Source: Pseudoips prasinana (Eukaryota; Arthropoda; Insecta; Lepidoptera; Nolidae). Taken from it: a stretch of DNA of 64,000 nt. The notes below the pieces were generated by a model, which had not been told where the DNA came from, did no database searches, and saw only the letters and a program-made list of their open reading frames with translations. A program made the translations under genes and the position numbers. The stretch is taken from NCBI GenBank assembly GCA_951640165.1, contig OX621255.1, positions 3,038,001 to 3,102,000 on the forward strand. Reading direction: 5' to 3'. Positions 30,211-40,482 of the stretch are shown piece after piece (position 1 is the first letter of the stretch; every line of letters starts with the position of its first letter).

Positions 30211-30807
30211 TAAGGAGATCCTTGAGGAGATCATTTTAAAAATTAAAAAATAATTTATTAGCAGTCAAGTTTTTACAAGTAGGTACTTACAGTGATAGTC
30301 TCACTAGGCAATGCCTGTATCGAGGCTATCGATATGATGTGAACAAATATTGTATATAATTAATTATTTTTAGTTGAGTTTTTAATATCTAGCTGTAGTA
30401 TGTTTTAATTCTAGTTTTACTGTTATAATAATAAATGCATGCGGTGACGCCTTAAAAAATTATTGTGCATTAGGTTTTGTATTCATGTATTTTTAATTTT
30501 GTAAGAAAAATGTAACAATTACTGGCTGTCCTCAATGAATAAAAAAAAATACGATTACAAGCTAGGACTTCTACTACACTTAGATATTAAACTTTAATTA
30601 AATGGAAACGAAATTTGATTTATAACAATAATAATTAAATTCAACTAAATAGGTAGGTAAAATGGATTAAATAATAACTTAAATAAATTCATTTACAGCA
30701 TTAATTTACAGCAGTGGATTGTATTTGAGCTTAAATGATGATACAATTTAATGCTTTAGCTGCTTATAATTATTGTGGTGGTTCCTCACCGCTTAACGCT
30801 TTGATGT
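30211..30807. other. Unclassified AT-rich region
   Basis: No feature recognised. Confidence 0.3.
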
Positions 30808-31042
30808 ATGGTGTCGGCGCGGCGGCGAATATCAGAATATCATCACCCCATGCCGTGGGGGGCGTAGAAGTTGACCCGAGGGAATGTCTACCAGAGGACG
30901 GGCAGCAGTTTCCTTCTGAGTACTATGACCGTCTTACTGCGATCGCCAATCCGTCTGTCAAGCGTGGCAATTATGGCATTTCCCCCCAAGTTGACCCTTG
31001 GAAGAGGCTCGTAGAGCAGTCGACTTCTTGCAGCTGTAATGA
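30808..31042 (+). mobile_element. Family F copy
   Basis: GGTGTCGGCGCGGCGGCGAA, GGGAATGTCTACCAGAGGAC, CTGCGATCGCCAATCCGTCT, TCTTGCAGCTGTAATGATCA. Confidence 0.75.
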
Positions 31043-31071
31043 TCATCTGCCAACGTCTTAAAAATATATTG

Positions 31072-31383
31072 AGACATTGTTTTTATATAAGAGGGCGACA
31101 GACGAACAAGTGGGTCACCTGATGGTAAGTGATCACCGCCGCCCATGTACACTCGCAACACCGGAGGAGTCGCGGGTGCGTTGCTGGCCTTTAAGAGTGA
31201 GCAAACAAATGTTGATGACCCTTCTCTCCACCCAAATGAACTCTGGCGACTTTACTCACACGCAGATACACAACATTAAAATTATTAATGTTATTATTAA
31301 GGAATGTCTTCTGTAAGGTGGAGGTACTTCCCCAGCCGGGCTGCTCTTTGAGCGAATGAACGCTGTGCCCTACCGCTCTTATA
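31072..31383 (-). mobile_element. Family J retroelement, copy 3
   Basis: TATAAGAGGGCGACAGACGA, GTCACCTGATGGTAAGTGAT, GAGGAGTCGCGGGTGCGTTG, AATGAACGCTGTGCCCTACC. Confidence 0.75.
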
Positions 31384-31928
31384 TCAATATTTTGGGATAG
31401 ATATCAGTAAAAGTCATACATTGATACATTTGGCTGAAGTCTCAATTATATTTTATTATAGATATCTGCCAGTCTTAATAATATATTGAGACATCTGTCT
31501 AAAGTCTGGTGACTTGACATACAGGTATCAAACCTACATCAAGCACCAGTCTCTCGCAAAGTTTTGTCATATTATTATGCTGTGATACTATTATAATTTT
31601 AAACCTGTGTGTACTTTGTGAGAGAGAATAAATGACTTATTATTATTATTATAAAAAAAGTTTCATAATATTTTAGTATAGATGTCTGCCAAAGTCTTAA
31701 GAATCTAGTAAAAATAGTTTAAAAGAACATCTCTAATAAATTTTAATAATATTTTGGGAAAAACGTCTACCAGCAATCACATAAAAAATAGGTAGTAAAA
31801 ACATTTTATTAACTTAGTTAGCTACTTATGTGTTGGAAAATAACCATTTAATTATAATAAAAGAGAATAACCTAATTTATTAACTATTGAAACAACATAA
31901 AATAACTTATGTGTAAACATACCTATCT
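31384..31928. other. Unclassified AT-rich region
   Basis: ATAT..TTTTAGTATAGAT-like motifs recur loosely (31455, 31670, 31748); no identified element. Confidence 0.3.
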
Positions 31929-32229
31929 TCTATACAAATAAATAAAATTGAAGTGTCTGTTTGTAATATTGAAATAACCGATTTTTACTACATGTATATG
32001 AATATATATACGGTACATACTCCAAAATATTTTTTTTACAATTTTTGTCTGTCTGTCGTCTGTTTGTTCCGTCTCTGTAATGGCTCTCTGAAATGGCTGG
32101 ACCGATTTTGACGGGATTTTTATTGGCAGGTAGCTGATGTAAGGAGTAACTTAGGCTACTTTTATTTTTGAAATAACAAAAATAAAACAAAATAAATTAA
32201 CACGCGGACGAAGTCGCGGGCACAGCTAG
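31929..32229 (+). mobile_element. Helitron, third family (301 bp)
   Basis: Starts TCTATACAAATAAATAAAAT and ends GACGAAGTCGCGGGCACAGC|TAG. Interior GGCTGGACCGATTTTGACGG is typical of lepidopteran non-autonomous Helitrons. The 3' flank is T as expected; the 5' flank is T rather than A. Confidence 0.65.
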
Positions 32230-32621
32230 TCTCGAATAAAAATTAAATAAATACAGGTTAGTATAGCTTGAAGTCGGATATTTGGAAGTTATATATCAGC
32301 AAGAAGAAGCAATTATATTTTGCTAAAGTAGTGATAATGTATCTAGCAAGATCTTTAATTCATAGTTATTCAACAATGTAGAACGAAGTGGATACATACA
32401 AAGATTATGTTGCCGTAGAAAAAGTGCCGCGGCAAAAGTTGAAGGGGAATAGCGTTATTGGTTATCTATTAAGTATAGTATAGTTTTCACTACTTCCACC
32501 TTCTGGGTGGCAATCAGACATTTGATCTGGAAAACGGCATTTTAAGTTTATGGACTGTAACTGCCTTTTGCGTAAATATTTGAGAGCTTTAAGACATGTA
32601 TTATACAATATATTATTTTTT
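32230..32621. other. Unclassified region
   Basis: No feature recognised. Confidence 0.3.
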
Positions 32622-32722
32622 AACTCAACACTCGCACTAGGGAATATAATCCGCGTAATGTGTCTTGGGCTACTTTACAAACATATAATGGACGGACAGA
32701 AATGATATCCAGACTCGTTACA
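32622..32722 (-). mobile_element. SINE-D, tail part
   Basis: ACTCAACACTCGCACTAGGG, GGCTACTTTACAAACATATA, ATGGACGGACAGAAATGATA; head missing. Confidence 0.65.
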
Positions 32723-32743
32723 AAAAGTATGATGGGGCGAGGC

Positions 32744-32789
32744 GAACAGACATTGAGAGGGAGATATATCTCTCTCTCAATGTCCGTTC
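32744..32789. repeat. 23-bp palindrome without loop
   Basis: GAACAGACATTGAGAGGGAG(ATA) facing TATCTCTCTCTCAATGTCCG(TTC); two mismatches. Confidence 0.8.
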
Positions 32790-33220
32790 TTCCTTTCTAT
32801 CTTCAATAACTTATAAGTTGATGATGTCCTCCCGACCGAATTTCGGCCACGACGGCCAGTCTTAATGGAGACTAGCCAATTGCGCAGGACATATTATAGT
32901 GCACAAGTGTGTGCGCAAACACAGGGGCACTTTCTATTCCATCACTCTCATGATCTGATGGGACGCCTAGCGACACGACTGGAAAGAGTTCAGGTACAGG
33001 ACCGACGACTTTACATGCTCTCCGAGGCACGGCGGTATAATACCGCCAACTTCCAGACTTCGGGCTGATACTGAGAAATTTCTTTTTACGGAAAAATCCC
33101 AAAATCACTTTTTGGCCCGACCCGGGATTTGAACCCAAGTCCTCATTATGTGCGGTTGAACACGCTACCACTAGACCAACGAGGCAGTCAACTTATAAGT
33201 TAGTGAAGATAGAAAGGAAG
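32789..33220. repeat. 33-bp palindrome opened by a SINE-A insertion
   Basis: Left arm 32789-32821 and right arm 33188-33220 are reverse complements with one mismatch (CTTCCTTTCTATCTTCA.TAA core). AACTTATAAGTT, itself palindromic, flanks the SINE on both sides as its target duplication. Confidence 0.8.
32825..33187 (-). mobile_element. SINE-A, full length
   Basis: GTCCTCCCGACCGAATTTCG to CTACCACTAGACCAACGAGG. Head, box B complement (GGGATTTGAACCCAAG) and (ATT)n-side end are recognisable. Confidence 0.85.
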
Positions 33221-33864
33221 TGAGTTACGTTTCGTGTAGTACTGGGGGGACAAGAGAGGGTCAAATTATCAACACCGGAGAAATCTGGTAACTGGTAAAC
33301 TGGTAAATAATTCAATCAAATTGAGAACGTCCTTATTTTGGAATTGGTTAAAACTTGGTTATGGAATCAATAAGCACACAATAATGCCTCTATTACAAAA
33401 TATTATTCATATAACTACTTGTTAACTACAGATAAAACCAGCGACATCCGGACCCACCGCATCCATAGAGCGTCACCAAAATCCGGAAGCACAAACAATC
33501 ATCGAACACATTAAAAAACTTAACAACGGACTTTCATATTCAAATTGAAATTCGAACGAGCCGAACCAAACCGAAAAAAAACCGGAGAGTGCCGATCAAT
33601 TAGAGTAACTCAATACTCTGTCACATTAAAATGACGAGTCGCACTAATGGATTTCCAAATTTGAATTTCAAATATGAATGGGATCCGAAGGATTGGTCGG
33701 GTGTCCTCGGTACTGTATCGGTTTGAATGGACTATTGGAAATTGATGTTCGAAATATGATTCAATAATGTGTTCTAACATTAAAGTAAGATCTTTTCACA
33801 AATTATAAAATCCTACACAGTGCCCAAACTGTGTAGTACTTAATAATTTGTGTAAAGATTTGAC
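33221..33864. other. Mostly unclassified, possibly unique sequence
   Basis: 33435-33551 follows an acceptor-like TTAACTACAG and is open for about 38 codons (GPTASIERHQNPEAQTIIEH), but has no recognisable homology. A hairpin CTACACAGT...ACTGTGTAG lies at about 33813. Confidence 0.35.
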
Positions 33865-34112
33865 GGTCACCGTAGCCTAGTTGGTAGTGCTCCTGCCTAA
33901 GAAGCTGGTGGTCCTGGGTTCGAATCCCGGTAAGTGCAAATATTTGTGTGATGAGCACGAATATTTGTTTCTGAGTCATGGATGTTTTCTATGTATTTAA
34001 GTATTTATCTATCTATATACGTATGTATATCGTCGCCTGGTACCCATAGTACAAGCTTTGCTAGGTTGGGGCTAGGATGATCTGTGTGACATTGTCCCAG
34101 GATATTATATTA
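33865..34112 (+). mobile_element. SINE-B, full length
   Basis: GGTCACCGTAGCCTAGTTGG (box A), GTCCTGGGTTCGAATCCCGG (box B), TTTGTTTCTGAGTCATGGAT, CCTGGTACCCATAGTACAAG, TGACATTGTCCCAGGATATT, then an (ATT)n-like tail. Confidence 0.85.
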
Positions 34113-34125
34113 TTACACTATATAA

Positions 34126-34292
34126 TAATATACTACTTTTCTTTTGTAAATACATATTTATGTAGATAATTACATCGAGACTCCGACACAAATGGACATG
34201 TTCATGCACACAAATGTCTGTCCTCGATGGGAAACGAACCCACGACCTCCGGCATGAAAGTGAAGTTACCAACCGCGCCAACCAGTCCGTCA
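34126..34292 (-). mobile_element. SINE-C, tail-truncated
   Basis: ACTTTTCTTTTGTAAATACA, TTCATGCACACAAATGTCTG, GGGAAACGAACCCACGACCT, CCAACCAGTCCGTC. Confidence 0.75.
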
Positions 34293-34728
34293 AACAATAT
34301 CAATAATTAGCGACATTAGAATACCAGTTCCTTATGAGCTAATTGGTATGGGATTTTATAATTTTCACAAATTATAAAATCCTACACAGTTTGGGTCCAA
34401 ACGCTTGGAACGTGTAGTCCGAGTTGCTCATTTTTGTCGATGCGACCTATATATCGATGAAATGCCCTCTCTAAACGTAAATCGGACGAGAGGCCCGCGC
34501 CCACGTATTAACGTAGAGTTTAAGTTGCATCCATAGCTCTCATCCATATCCCCGTCAGCAACAGTCCAGAGACGAGGTTCGAACACCAAAGAAGTTACTC
34601 TCCGCGCTTGCGGGACACGTTTCTCTATAATCATGTGAAGCAGTGAAAGCATTAATGTAAACGTCATGTTAAAAAATATTGTTTTCAAATTAAATTTTCT
34701 ACTTTTTAATACTTATAACTTTATTCCT
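34293..34728. other. Unclassified region
   Basis: TTCACAAATTATAAAATCCT(ACACAG) at about 34366 repeats 33795 exactly, bracketing the SINE-B and SINE-C insertions. Confidence 0.4.
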
Positions 34729-34985
34729 ACTTATTTCTCCGTCATCGTATGAACAGTGGTTACCGTAGTGTCAGTCATATTTGACTAAACGGCTGTTTTC
34801 TAACTAACATCGTAACAAATGGGATCGACAGCATAACGTGCCCTCCAAAGCCTGGAAACGCTCAGAAATTAAACCACTTTGGCAGTCAACCATCTATAGA
34901 CTGGCCGCGTGCCTAGTTTGGGATCTGATGGCAGTGTGTTAGCTGTCTCAAGATACTAATTTATTTATTAATTATTAATATTTGT
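34729..34985. mobile_element. SINE-5S (minus) fused to a SINE-E tail (plus)
   Basis: 34729-34916 is SINE-5S in reverse (ACGTGCCCTCCAAAGCCTGG, AGTCAACCATCTATAGACTG). It switches at about 34917 to TAGTTTGGGATCTGATGGCA and GTGTGTTAGCTGTC, the SINE-E tail, with TTTATTTATT. Confidence 0.65.
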
Positions 34986-35040
34986 CCTGATTCTGGGCGT
35001 AATGTTTTTAAAACAAGATCTATACTTAAACGAAGTATAA

Positions 35041-35526
35041 TAATATCCTGGGACAATATTCACACACGGCCATCAGATTTCAAACTAAGCAGAGCTTGTA
35101 CCATGGAAACCAGATACTACCTTTCTTTTGTAAATTCGTAGTTATATACATAGTTTATTATTTGAAATTTTCTGTGTGGTGACGGCATAGAATATCATCA
35201 CCCCATCTCATCCCGTGGGGGGAGTAGAAATCAACCGAGGGAATACCTACCAGAGAACGGGCTGCAGCGTTTTTCTGTGAACTGTGACCATCAACCTGCG
35301 ATCGCCAACTCGTCTGCCAAGCGTGGCGATTATGGCATATCCCCCCATTCTTTGGGTAGCCTTTTGTCCAGGGGTGAACATACTTTGGCTGACATGATAG
35401 ATAATTACACCCAGACTCAGGACAAACAGACATTTCCATGCACACAAATATCTGCCCCGGGAGGGAATTGAACCCACGACCTGCGGCGTTAAAGGCAAGT
35501 ATTTACAACCACGCCAACCGGACCGT
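35041..35526 (-). mobile_element. SINE-C split by family F
   Basis: Tail half 35041-35155 (TATCCTGGGACAATATTCAC...CCTTTCTTTTGTAAATTCG) and head half 35397-35526 (ATAATTACACCCAGACTCAG...GAATTGAACCCACGACCTGC...CAACCGGACCGTC). Confidence 0.8.
35168..35396 (+). mobile_element. Family F nested in SINE-C
   Basis: TCTGTGTGGTGACGGCATAG, CATCACCCCATCTCATCCCG, CTGCGATCGCCAACTCGTCT, TAGCCTTTTGTCCAGGGGTG, GACATGATAG. Plus strand, in a minus-strand host SINE. Confidence 0.8.
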
Positions 35527-36010
35527 CGTTAAACCAAGTATGCTTAATAAAGCTTCTTATAATTTCTAGTAAAGGATAGTTTTATTAATACCGTTTTGCG
35601 TTTGCCGTCATTTAAACGAATGGTTTCCTTCCGCTGACGAATCGTACCGTATAATTCATATTGATGATTGTATCGATTCACAATATCGATTTGCTTGTCA
35701 ACCTAATGTGATCTGCAATCATTAATCTATATTTTGCGAAACCCGTTCTTAACAGGCTGTGGGACGTGTAATTGATGTAAGAATAATCGATGTTTTACGA
35801 TTCGATTCTGTTTTTGACGATTGTGTTTTCAATTCTTTGTGTGCATATTTTAGGGTTACGTTTTGGGAATGGAAAAATATGCTAACGTAGAACATTGTTC
35901 AGAGAAGACGCTAACTTTAACTTAGACTAAAAATTAAGCTTATATTTTGATATTTTTAAAGTAATAATGTTATTTTTAGTATTTTTCTAGTTTATCTCGA
36001 GACAATTTTT
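35527..36010. other. Unclassified region
   Basis: Several ATCGAT-containing stretches (35670-35700); no shared element. Confidence 0.3.
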
Positions 36011-36270
36011 GAAGTTATACTTCTTTTGGTGCGATGGAGAAAAATGATGAGAGTGAATTTTTAGATGCGCGCGCACACCGACACCAAAAAATTTAACATC
36101 ATGAAGTTAGTTCTAGGTGGTATGAAAATGTATGACAGTGAATTTTTACGATGCGCATCGTAAAAATAACAGCATGACGTTAGTTCTAGGTGGTATGAAA
36201 TTTGATAACTATGTTCAAGTTGTATATTAAGAAGTATAACTTCTAACTCGTGTACATAAGTACACACAAG
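36011..36270. mobile_element. Helentron-like element (HINE-type), copy 3
   Basis: Same ends as the copies at 14126 and 18903, but 260 bp owing to an internal partial duplication (TTAGTTCTAGGTGGTATGAA twice). The duplicate contains a perfect 26-bp palindrome (ATTTTTACGATGC and its complement, 36142-36167). Confidence 0.65.
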
Positions 36271-36397
36271 TTTTTTTATCAACCTTAAGCTATAATTTAT
36301 TTGTATTTCTTACTACCTAAAACTAGTAATTAATCTAGAATACCAATGTTAATCTTTGAACAATAAATTATTATTATTATCGTAGGCTATTATTTTG
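36271..36397. other. Unclassified sequence
   Basis: No feature recognised. Confidence 0.3.
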
Positions 36398-36828
36398 GAA
36401 GTAAAACTTTTTTACGTACGCTTGATTGAGGAGTAAGCTGGTGAACGTGTATAGCGTTACGAAAAGTGTGGTCGGGTGAGGCGAACGTAAATTAAGAGGG
36501 AGATATGTAAGTTAATGTCAAATCATTAAACCTAAACATAATCTCCTTGACAATAACTTAATACAAGCTAGCTAAATATCACTACTATTATAAAATAAAT
36601 TGTATAAATGTTTTAACATTCCGTGTACCTAAATATCTGTAATAAGCAACTAGAAATAATAACTGTATTACTACAAACATGTTCTGACTATTTACAAGCG
36701 CTTTCTTAAAGTCTACGTGAATAAAAACCTTTTTTATTTTATTTATTTATAATGAAGACAGGATAGATAGAGCGAGGGAGTTCTTTCTCTCTTTCTCTCA
36801 TAGCCAGTTACGTTTAAAGTTTTACTTC
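36398..36828. mobile_element. MITE with GAAGTAAAACTT termini, split by a LINE 3' end
   Basis: Left GAAGTAAAACTTTTTTACGT (36398) and right AACTGG-side complement ACGTTTAAAGTTTTACTTC (ends 36828). The interior includes CGGGTGAGGCGAACG and AGAGGGAGATAT. About 32733-32790 has related sequence (GGGGCGAGGCGAACAGACAT). The LINE piece at 36510-36752 is a later insertion. Confidence 0.6.
36510..36752 (+). repeat. LINE 3' end (family K) inserted in the MITE
   Basis: TAAACCTAAACATAATCTCC, ACAAACATGTTCTGACTATT, AAGTCTACGTGAATAAAAAC, tail TTTTATTTATTTATA. Longest copy of the family here. Confidence 0.75.
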
Positions 36829-36856
36829 AGTCGTGTAGTCTAAAGTACACTCGTTT

Positions 36857-37020
36857 TTCAGGGTTCCGTACCCAAAGGGTAAAACGGGACCTTATTACTA
36901 AGACTTCGCTGTCTGTCTGTATGTGTGTCTGTCACCTGGCTGTATCTCATGAACCGTGATAGTTAGACAGCTGAAATTTTCACAGATGATGTATTTCTGT
37001 TACCACTGATGATGTATTAA
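36857..37020 (+). repeat. AGGGTTCCGT repeat, 5' part
   Basis: TTCAGGGTTCCGTACCCAAA, GTCTGTCTGTATGTGTGTCT, CATGAACCGTGATAGTTAGA: the common lepidopteran repeat also seen at 23670. Confidence 0.6.
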
Positions 37021-37495
37021 AATAGACAATACCCACACTCAGGACATTGATTTCTTTATGAAATGAAATTTAAAAAAAATCTTTGACTTTAGTACCATAC
37101 AATTTACAGCTACAAATTATCTAGAATCACATTTGTTTGACCACACAAATAGTCACGCAAATAGTATACCACACAAATAGTATACCACACAAATAGTAAC
37201 TTAATTAATATAGAAAATGTGAAAGTTAAGTAATGGAATCGGGCGTTACTTTGCGGCAATCCTTAACATTTAAAATACAAAGTAAATATGTAGGGTTTAT
37301 TCCGCTTATTGTCAGTCAATGTGACATTCATGCGCATTCGAGTACTCGACCAATGAGCATCCCCACACGTGTTGGGTATCATACCGTACATTTTATATTG
37401 TCCTTTGCATTGCATTGCATGTGCATATTTTTGCGGTTGGAGCAGTGCATATTGTATCCTGGTTTGATTAAACTGACAATTAGCGGAATTAACAC
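37021..37495. other. Unclassified region with a short tandem repeat
   Basis: AAATAGTATACCACAC occurs twice plus a partial unit at about 37156-37198. No coding trace. Confidence 0.4.
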
Positions 37496-37497
37496 TA

Positions 37498-37886
37498 CAA
37501 CATGTAACGTAATTAACGCACACCCTCAAACACCCCAATTAGAATATTATGTTCTAATCATAATACATAAACTGAATTTTTAATTTAAAATGTATATTGT
37601 TATTACTAAATTAGTTTCTTGGAATAAGGTTTATTTTTCTTAATTTTGTATTGAATGATGGAATTTATAGAATACAAATAAAACTGTGATTTTATAAGTC
37701 TTTTTACTTTGACTTACGGTCCATTTCAATTTCTTTTGTCTGTACAGGGTCAATATGACAAAAAATTCCGTAGTTTTAATAATTTTGGAATGAAAAATTA
37801 CCTATATTAAAAATGATATAAATCGATCCAGTAAATGATTCTGAACAAACTATTTTCAGGGTGTGCGTTAATTAAGTTACATGTTG
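37498..37886. mobile_element. 389-bp TA-target MITE, copy 1
   Basis: Terminal inverted repeats CAACATGTAACGTAATTAAC(GCACACCCT) and the complement at the right end, flanked by TA on both sides. No coding capacity. TA duplication suggests Tc1/mariner-type mobilisation. An opposite-orientation copy lies at 58938-59335. Confidence 0.8.
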
Positions 37887-37888
37887 TA

Positions 37889-38194
37889 TATGTTAATTTT
37901 TTTTCAAATCTAATCTTTATTTGCTCAAATATGGTAGATAATATGTTAATCAAAAGGTTATATCCAACATATTCTGACCTGAGGTTGTGCAAGTATGCAT
38001 ATAGTTGTGAAACTTAATCTGTCTAATTAAATTAGATTATTATTTCGACTTATATTCTAGATATTCCTTAGTTTGATTGTTAGTCCTTAGTTCGAGAGTT
38101 TAGTACTTGATTTTTATGGATTTTCGCAATGTATTGCCTGATTTTATAACCGAAATTGAGCCACTATTGAGCCGTATTTAAATCACGTTTGGTA
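37889..38194. other. Unclassified AT-rich sequence
   Basis: No feature recognised. Confidence 0.3.
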
Positions 38195-38329
38195 CAGACG
38201 CCAGCACATCCAGCTACACCAATCTGTCACATTTCTGTTATAGATTTTCAACTTTAACACAAAAGCATAAGGTTCACTTTAAATTGGGGATATTTAACAG
38301 ATTGGGGTAACTTGTTGTGCTGGCGTCTG
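38195..38329. mobile_element. 135-bp TA-target MITE, intact copy
   Basis: CAGACGCCAGCACATCCAGC at the left, complement GCTGGCGTCTG at the right, TA on both sides. The inner arms ATCTGTCACATTTCTGTTAT and TTAACAGATTGGGGTAAC make the whole element fold. Confidence 0.85.
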
Positions 38330-38359
38330 TACATATTTACATTTACGTACCAACAAATA

Positions 38360-38700
38360 ATGTAATGTCCTCCTAGCCGAACTTCGGCCACGGCGGCCAG
38401 TCGCAACAGAGATTAGCTATCTGCGCGGGACTTGCATGCTCAAGTGTGTGCGCAAACACAGGAGCACTTTCTATTCCATCACTCATAATCCGATGGGACG
38501 CCTAGCGACACGACCGGGAAGAGGTCAGGTACAGGACCGACGGCTCTCCGAGGCACGGGGGTATAATACCGCCTACTCTCCGACTTCGGGCTGATGCTGA
38601 GAAATGTTTATATTTACAGAAAAGTCCCAAATCACTTTTGGCTTGGCCCGAGATTTGAACCCAGGACCTCATTCTCTGCGGGTGAACACGCTGCCGCTAG
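38360..38700 (-). mobile_element. SINE-A with target duplication
   Basis: ATGTCCTCCTAGCCGAACTT to CACGCTGCCGCTAG. ACCAACAAATA occurs on both sides (38349-38359 and 38701-38711). Confidence 0.8.
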
Positions 38701-38711
38701 ACCAACAAATA

Positions 38712-39139
38712 CCGTAACTATCGATGAAAGGCTCTAAACAATTTCTTTTGTCTATAAACAGTACCTAACTGAACTATATTTCGACCATAAACTAACAATT
38801 GTAACCATAAAGTAGAGTTTTTCTATCAATTAAAGAGTGTTGGTCGGTGCTGTGTCTTTTAAGTAGGGCTGCGATGCGTGCCGTGCGATCAGCCGTGCAC
38901 ACACCTGCTATCGGTAACCATATTGAGGAGTAGGCTTCTGTTTCGCTAGAAAAATAACAAAACTGGGATGCCATTTTTGGCAGTCCAATGCTAGAATGTG
39001 TAGGTGTTCTAGCAACCTCTGTAAACTATGGATAGCGCTAGAAGGTAGGCATATTTTGGTTCTTTACCTGTACATGTCTGGAGGTTGAAAGGTTGAGAGA
39101 GTTAGAACGTATGGCAATCAGATATATGTTTTTAAAGTA
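38712..39139. other. Unclassified region
   Basis: No feature recognised. Confidence 0.3.
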
Positions 39140-39275
39140 CTCTGCGACACGTGTGCATCAGAATTGAGGGCCCATTTTTTGAACTTTTGTGAAACGAAAT
39201 AAGAATTTTAGGAAAATTCGTTAAAAATAGTTAAATTTCACACGATAATATTTCCGTAGTGCGGGCATTGTAACA
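39140..39275 (+). mobile_element. SINE-D tail with about 95-bp insertion
   Basis: TTTTTAAAGTACTCTGCGAC, then unrelated AT-rich sequence, then TTCCGTAGTGCGGGCATTGT. Orphan tail. Confidence 0.5.
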
Positions 39276-39557
39276 AAGTTATAATACACACACATCCAAG
39301 CGTACATGCATTATATATATATATAATTTATGGTAGGTATAGATTTTGTTTTTATAAATTACATTATTAATTTATATTTTAAGTGAACTTATTTATGTTG
39401 TTTTATTTATAATTTAATATTTGCTTAATTTTATCAATATTAAAAGACAGGTTTTACCTTTACTAGGTACCCGTATCTGTAAATGTTCCACCTACTATGA
39501 AAAGTTCGCATGTGATTATTACCTGAGACAATTAAGAATTATTATATAATTATTATA

Positions 39558-39594
39558 CCAACAGGCCCAAAAATAATATTTTTGGGCCTGTTGG
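39558..39594. repeat. 17-bp palindrome at the 5' end of SINE-C
   Basis: CCAACAGGCCCAAAAAT, loop AAT, ATTTTTGGGCCTGTTGG. The second arm is the start of the SINE head. Confidence 0.85.
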
Positions 39595-39825
39595 CGTGGT
39601 TGGCAAATGCTTGCTTTTCACGCCGGAGTTCGTGGGTTTGATTCCCACCCAGGACAGATATTTGTGTGAATGAACATGTCTGTTTGTCCTGAGACTGGGT
39701 GTAATTATCCTTATAAGTATGTATTTACGAAAGAAAAGTAGTACATATATGTAATATATCAGTTATCTGGTTTCCATAGTACAAGCTCTGCTTAGTCAGA
39801 TGGCCGGGTGTCAATAATGTCCCAG
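39584..39825 (+). mobile_element. SINE-C, full length
   Basis: GGGCCTGTTGGCGTGGTTGG, GTGGGTTTGATTCCCACCCA (box B), CCTGAGACTGGGTGTAATTA (core), TCTGGTTTCCATAGTACAAG, GTCAATAATGTCCCAG. Confidence 0.85.
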
Positions 39826-39960
39826 CTAAAAAAAAGAAAATAGAATACTAAATCAGATACCCGTCTCTGTAAATGTTCCATGTTCCACTGAAAAATGTTT
39901 CCAATGTTCTACTATGAAAAGTTCACATGTAATTGTTATCTGACACAATGAAGAATTATT

Positions 39961-40482
39961 GGTATTATAACAAAGAGTATTCATAATATTAGCCCAACAT
40001 TATATTGTGTCGGAAGCCTTCTCCACAGTAAGTTGCGCGTACGACGAAGAAAGTAAAACGTCGGTTAATAATTACTATGTAACAACTCGATCATTCGTTC
40101 AGATCACAGGTATCGATACTATTATCGATCGTATGTAGTAACCGCAGCTTTTTGCCTTCGAGCGAATAGAATGGGGAAGAGTATTTGTTAAATAGACCGT
40201 AATACGAGTTTATAGTTATGTTTATAGGTTTAAGATAAGGCGGGCTAAGTGTTACATACGGAAAGATATTTTAACTACCTTCCGATTTCATACGAAAACA
40301 AAAAGCAAAAGAAGACGAAAAAAGCAAGCCCGGAGTTTCTTTGTGGCTTTCTTCTCCGGGTCGTCCACCTAGGTAGCTAGAGAAAGCTGCAGGCTAGCTA
40401 GGGTAGGATCCTCAGCGGCGAGGATCGCGTTGCCCCCTTAACACGTGATCGGTAATACCGAGCAAGTGATCTGACCCCCATT
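39961..40482. other. Unclassified region
   Basis: A short reading frame near 40310-40372 (RRRKKQARSFFVAFFSGSST) precedes repeat X and could be an old coding end of it, unproven. ATCGAT-rich at 40110-40135. Confidence 0.35.

Larger units (their letters stand above)
39470..39960. repeat. Direct duplication bracketing SINE-C
   Basis: CTGTAAATGTTCCA, CTATGAAAAGTTC.CATGT, CAATNAAGAATTATT occur at about 39476-39545 and again at 39870-39962, with the SINE-C between them. The right copy has a small internal expansion (ATGTTCCACTGAAAAATGTT). Confidence 0.6.

Noticed and set aside
32872..33171. Open frames of 60-137 codons within SINE-A copies (also 3416-3829, 17059-17364, 50354-50611)
   Set aside because: They fall entirely inside SINE bodies in both orientations and recur because the repeat recurs; no protein family is recognisable.
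33435..33551. Host exon after an acceptor-like TTAACTACAG
   Set aside because: The open stretch is only about 38 codons, without homology, a donor site or polypyrimidine tract; chance is likely.
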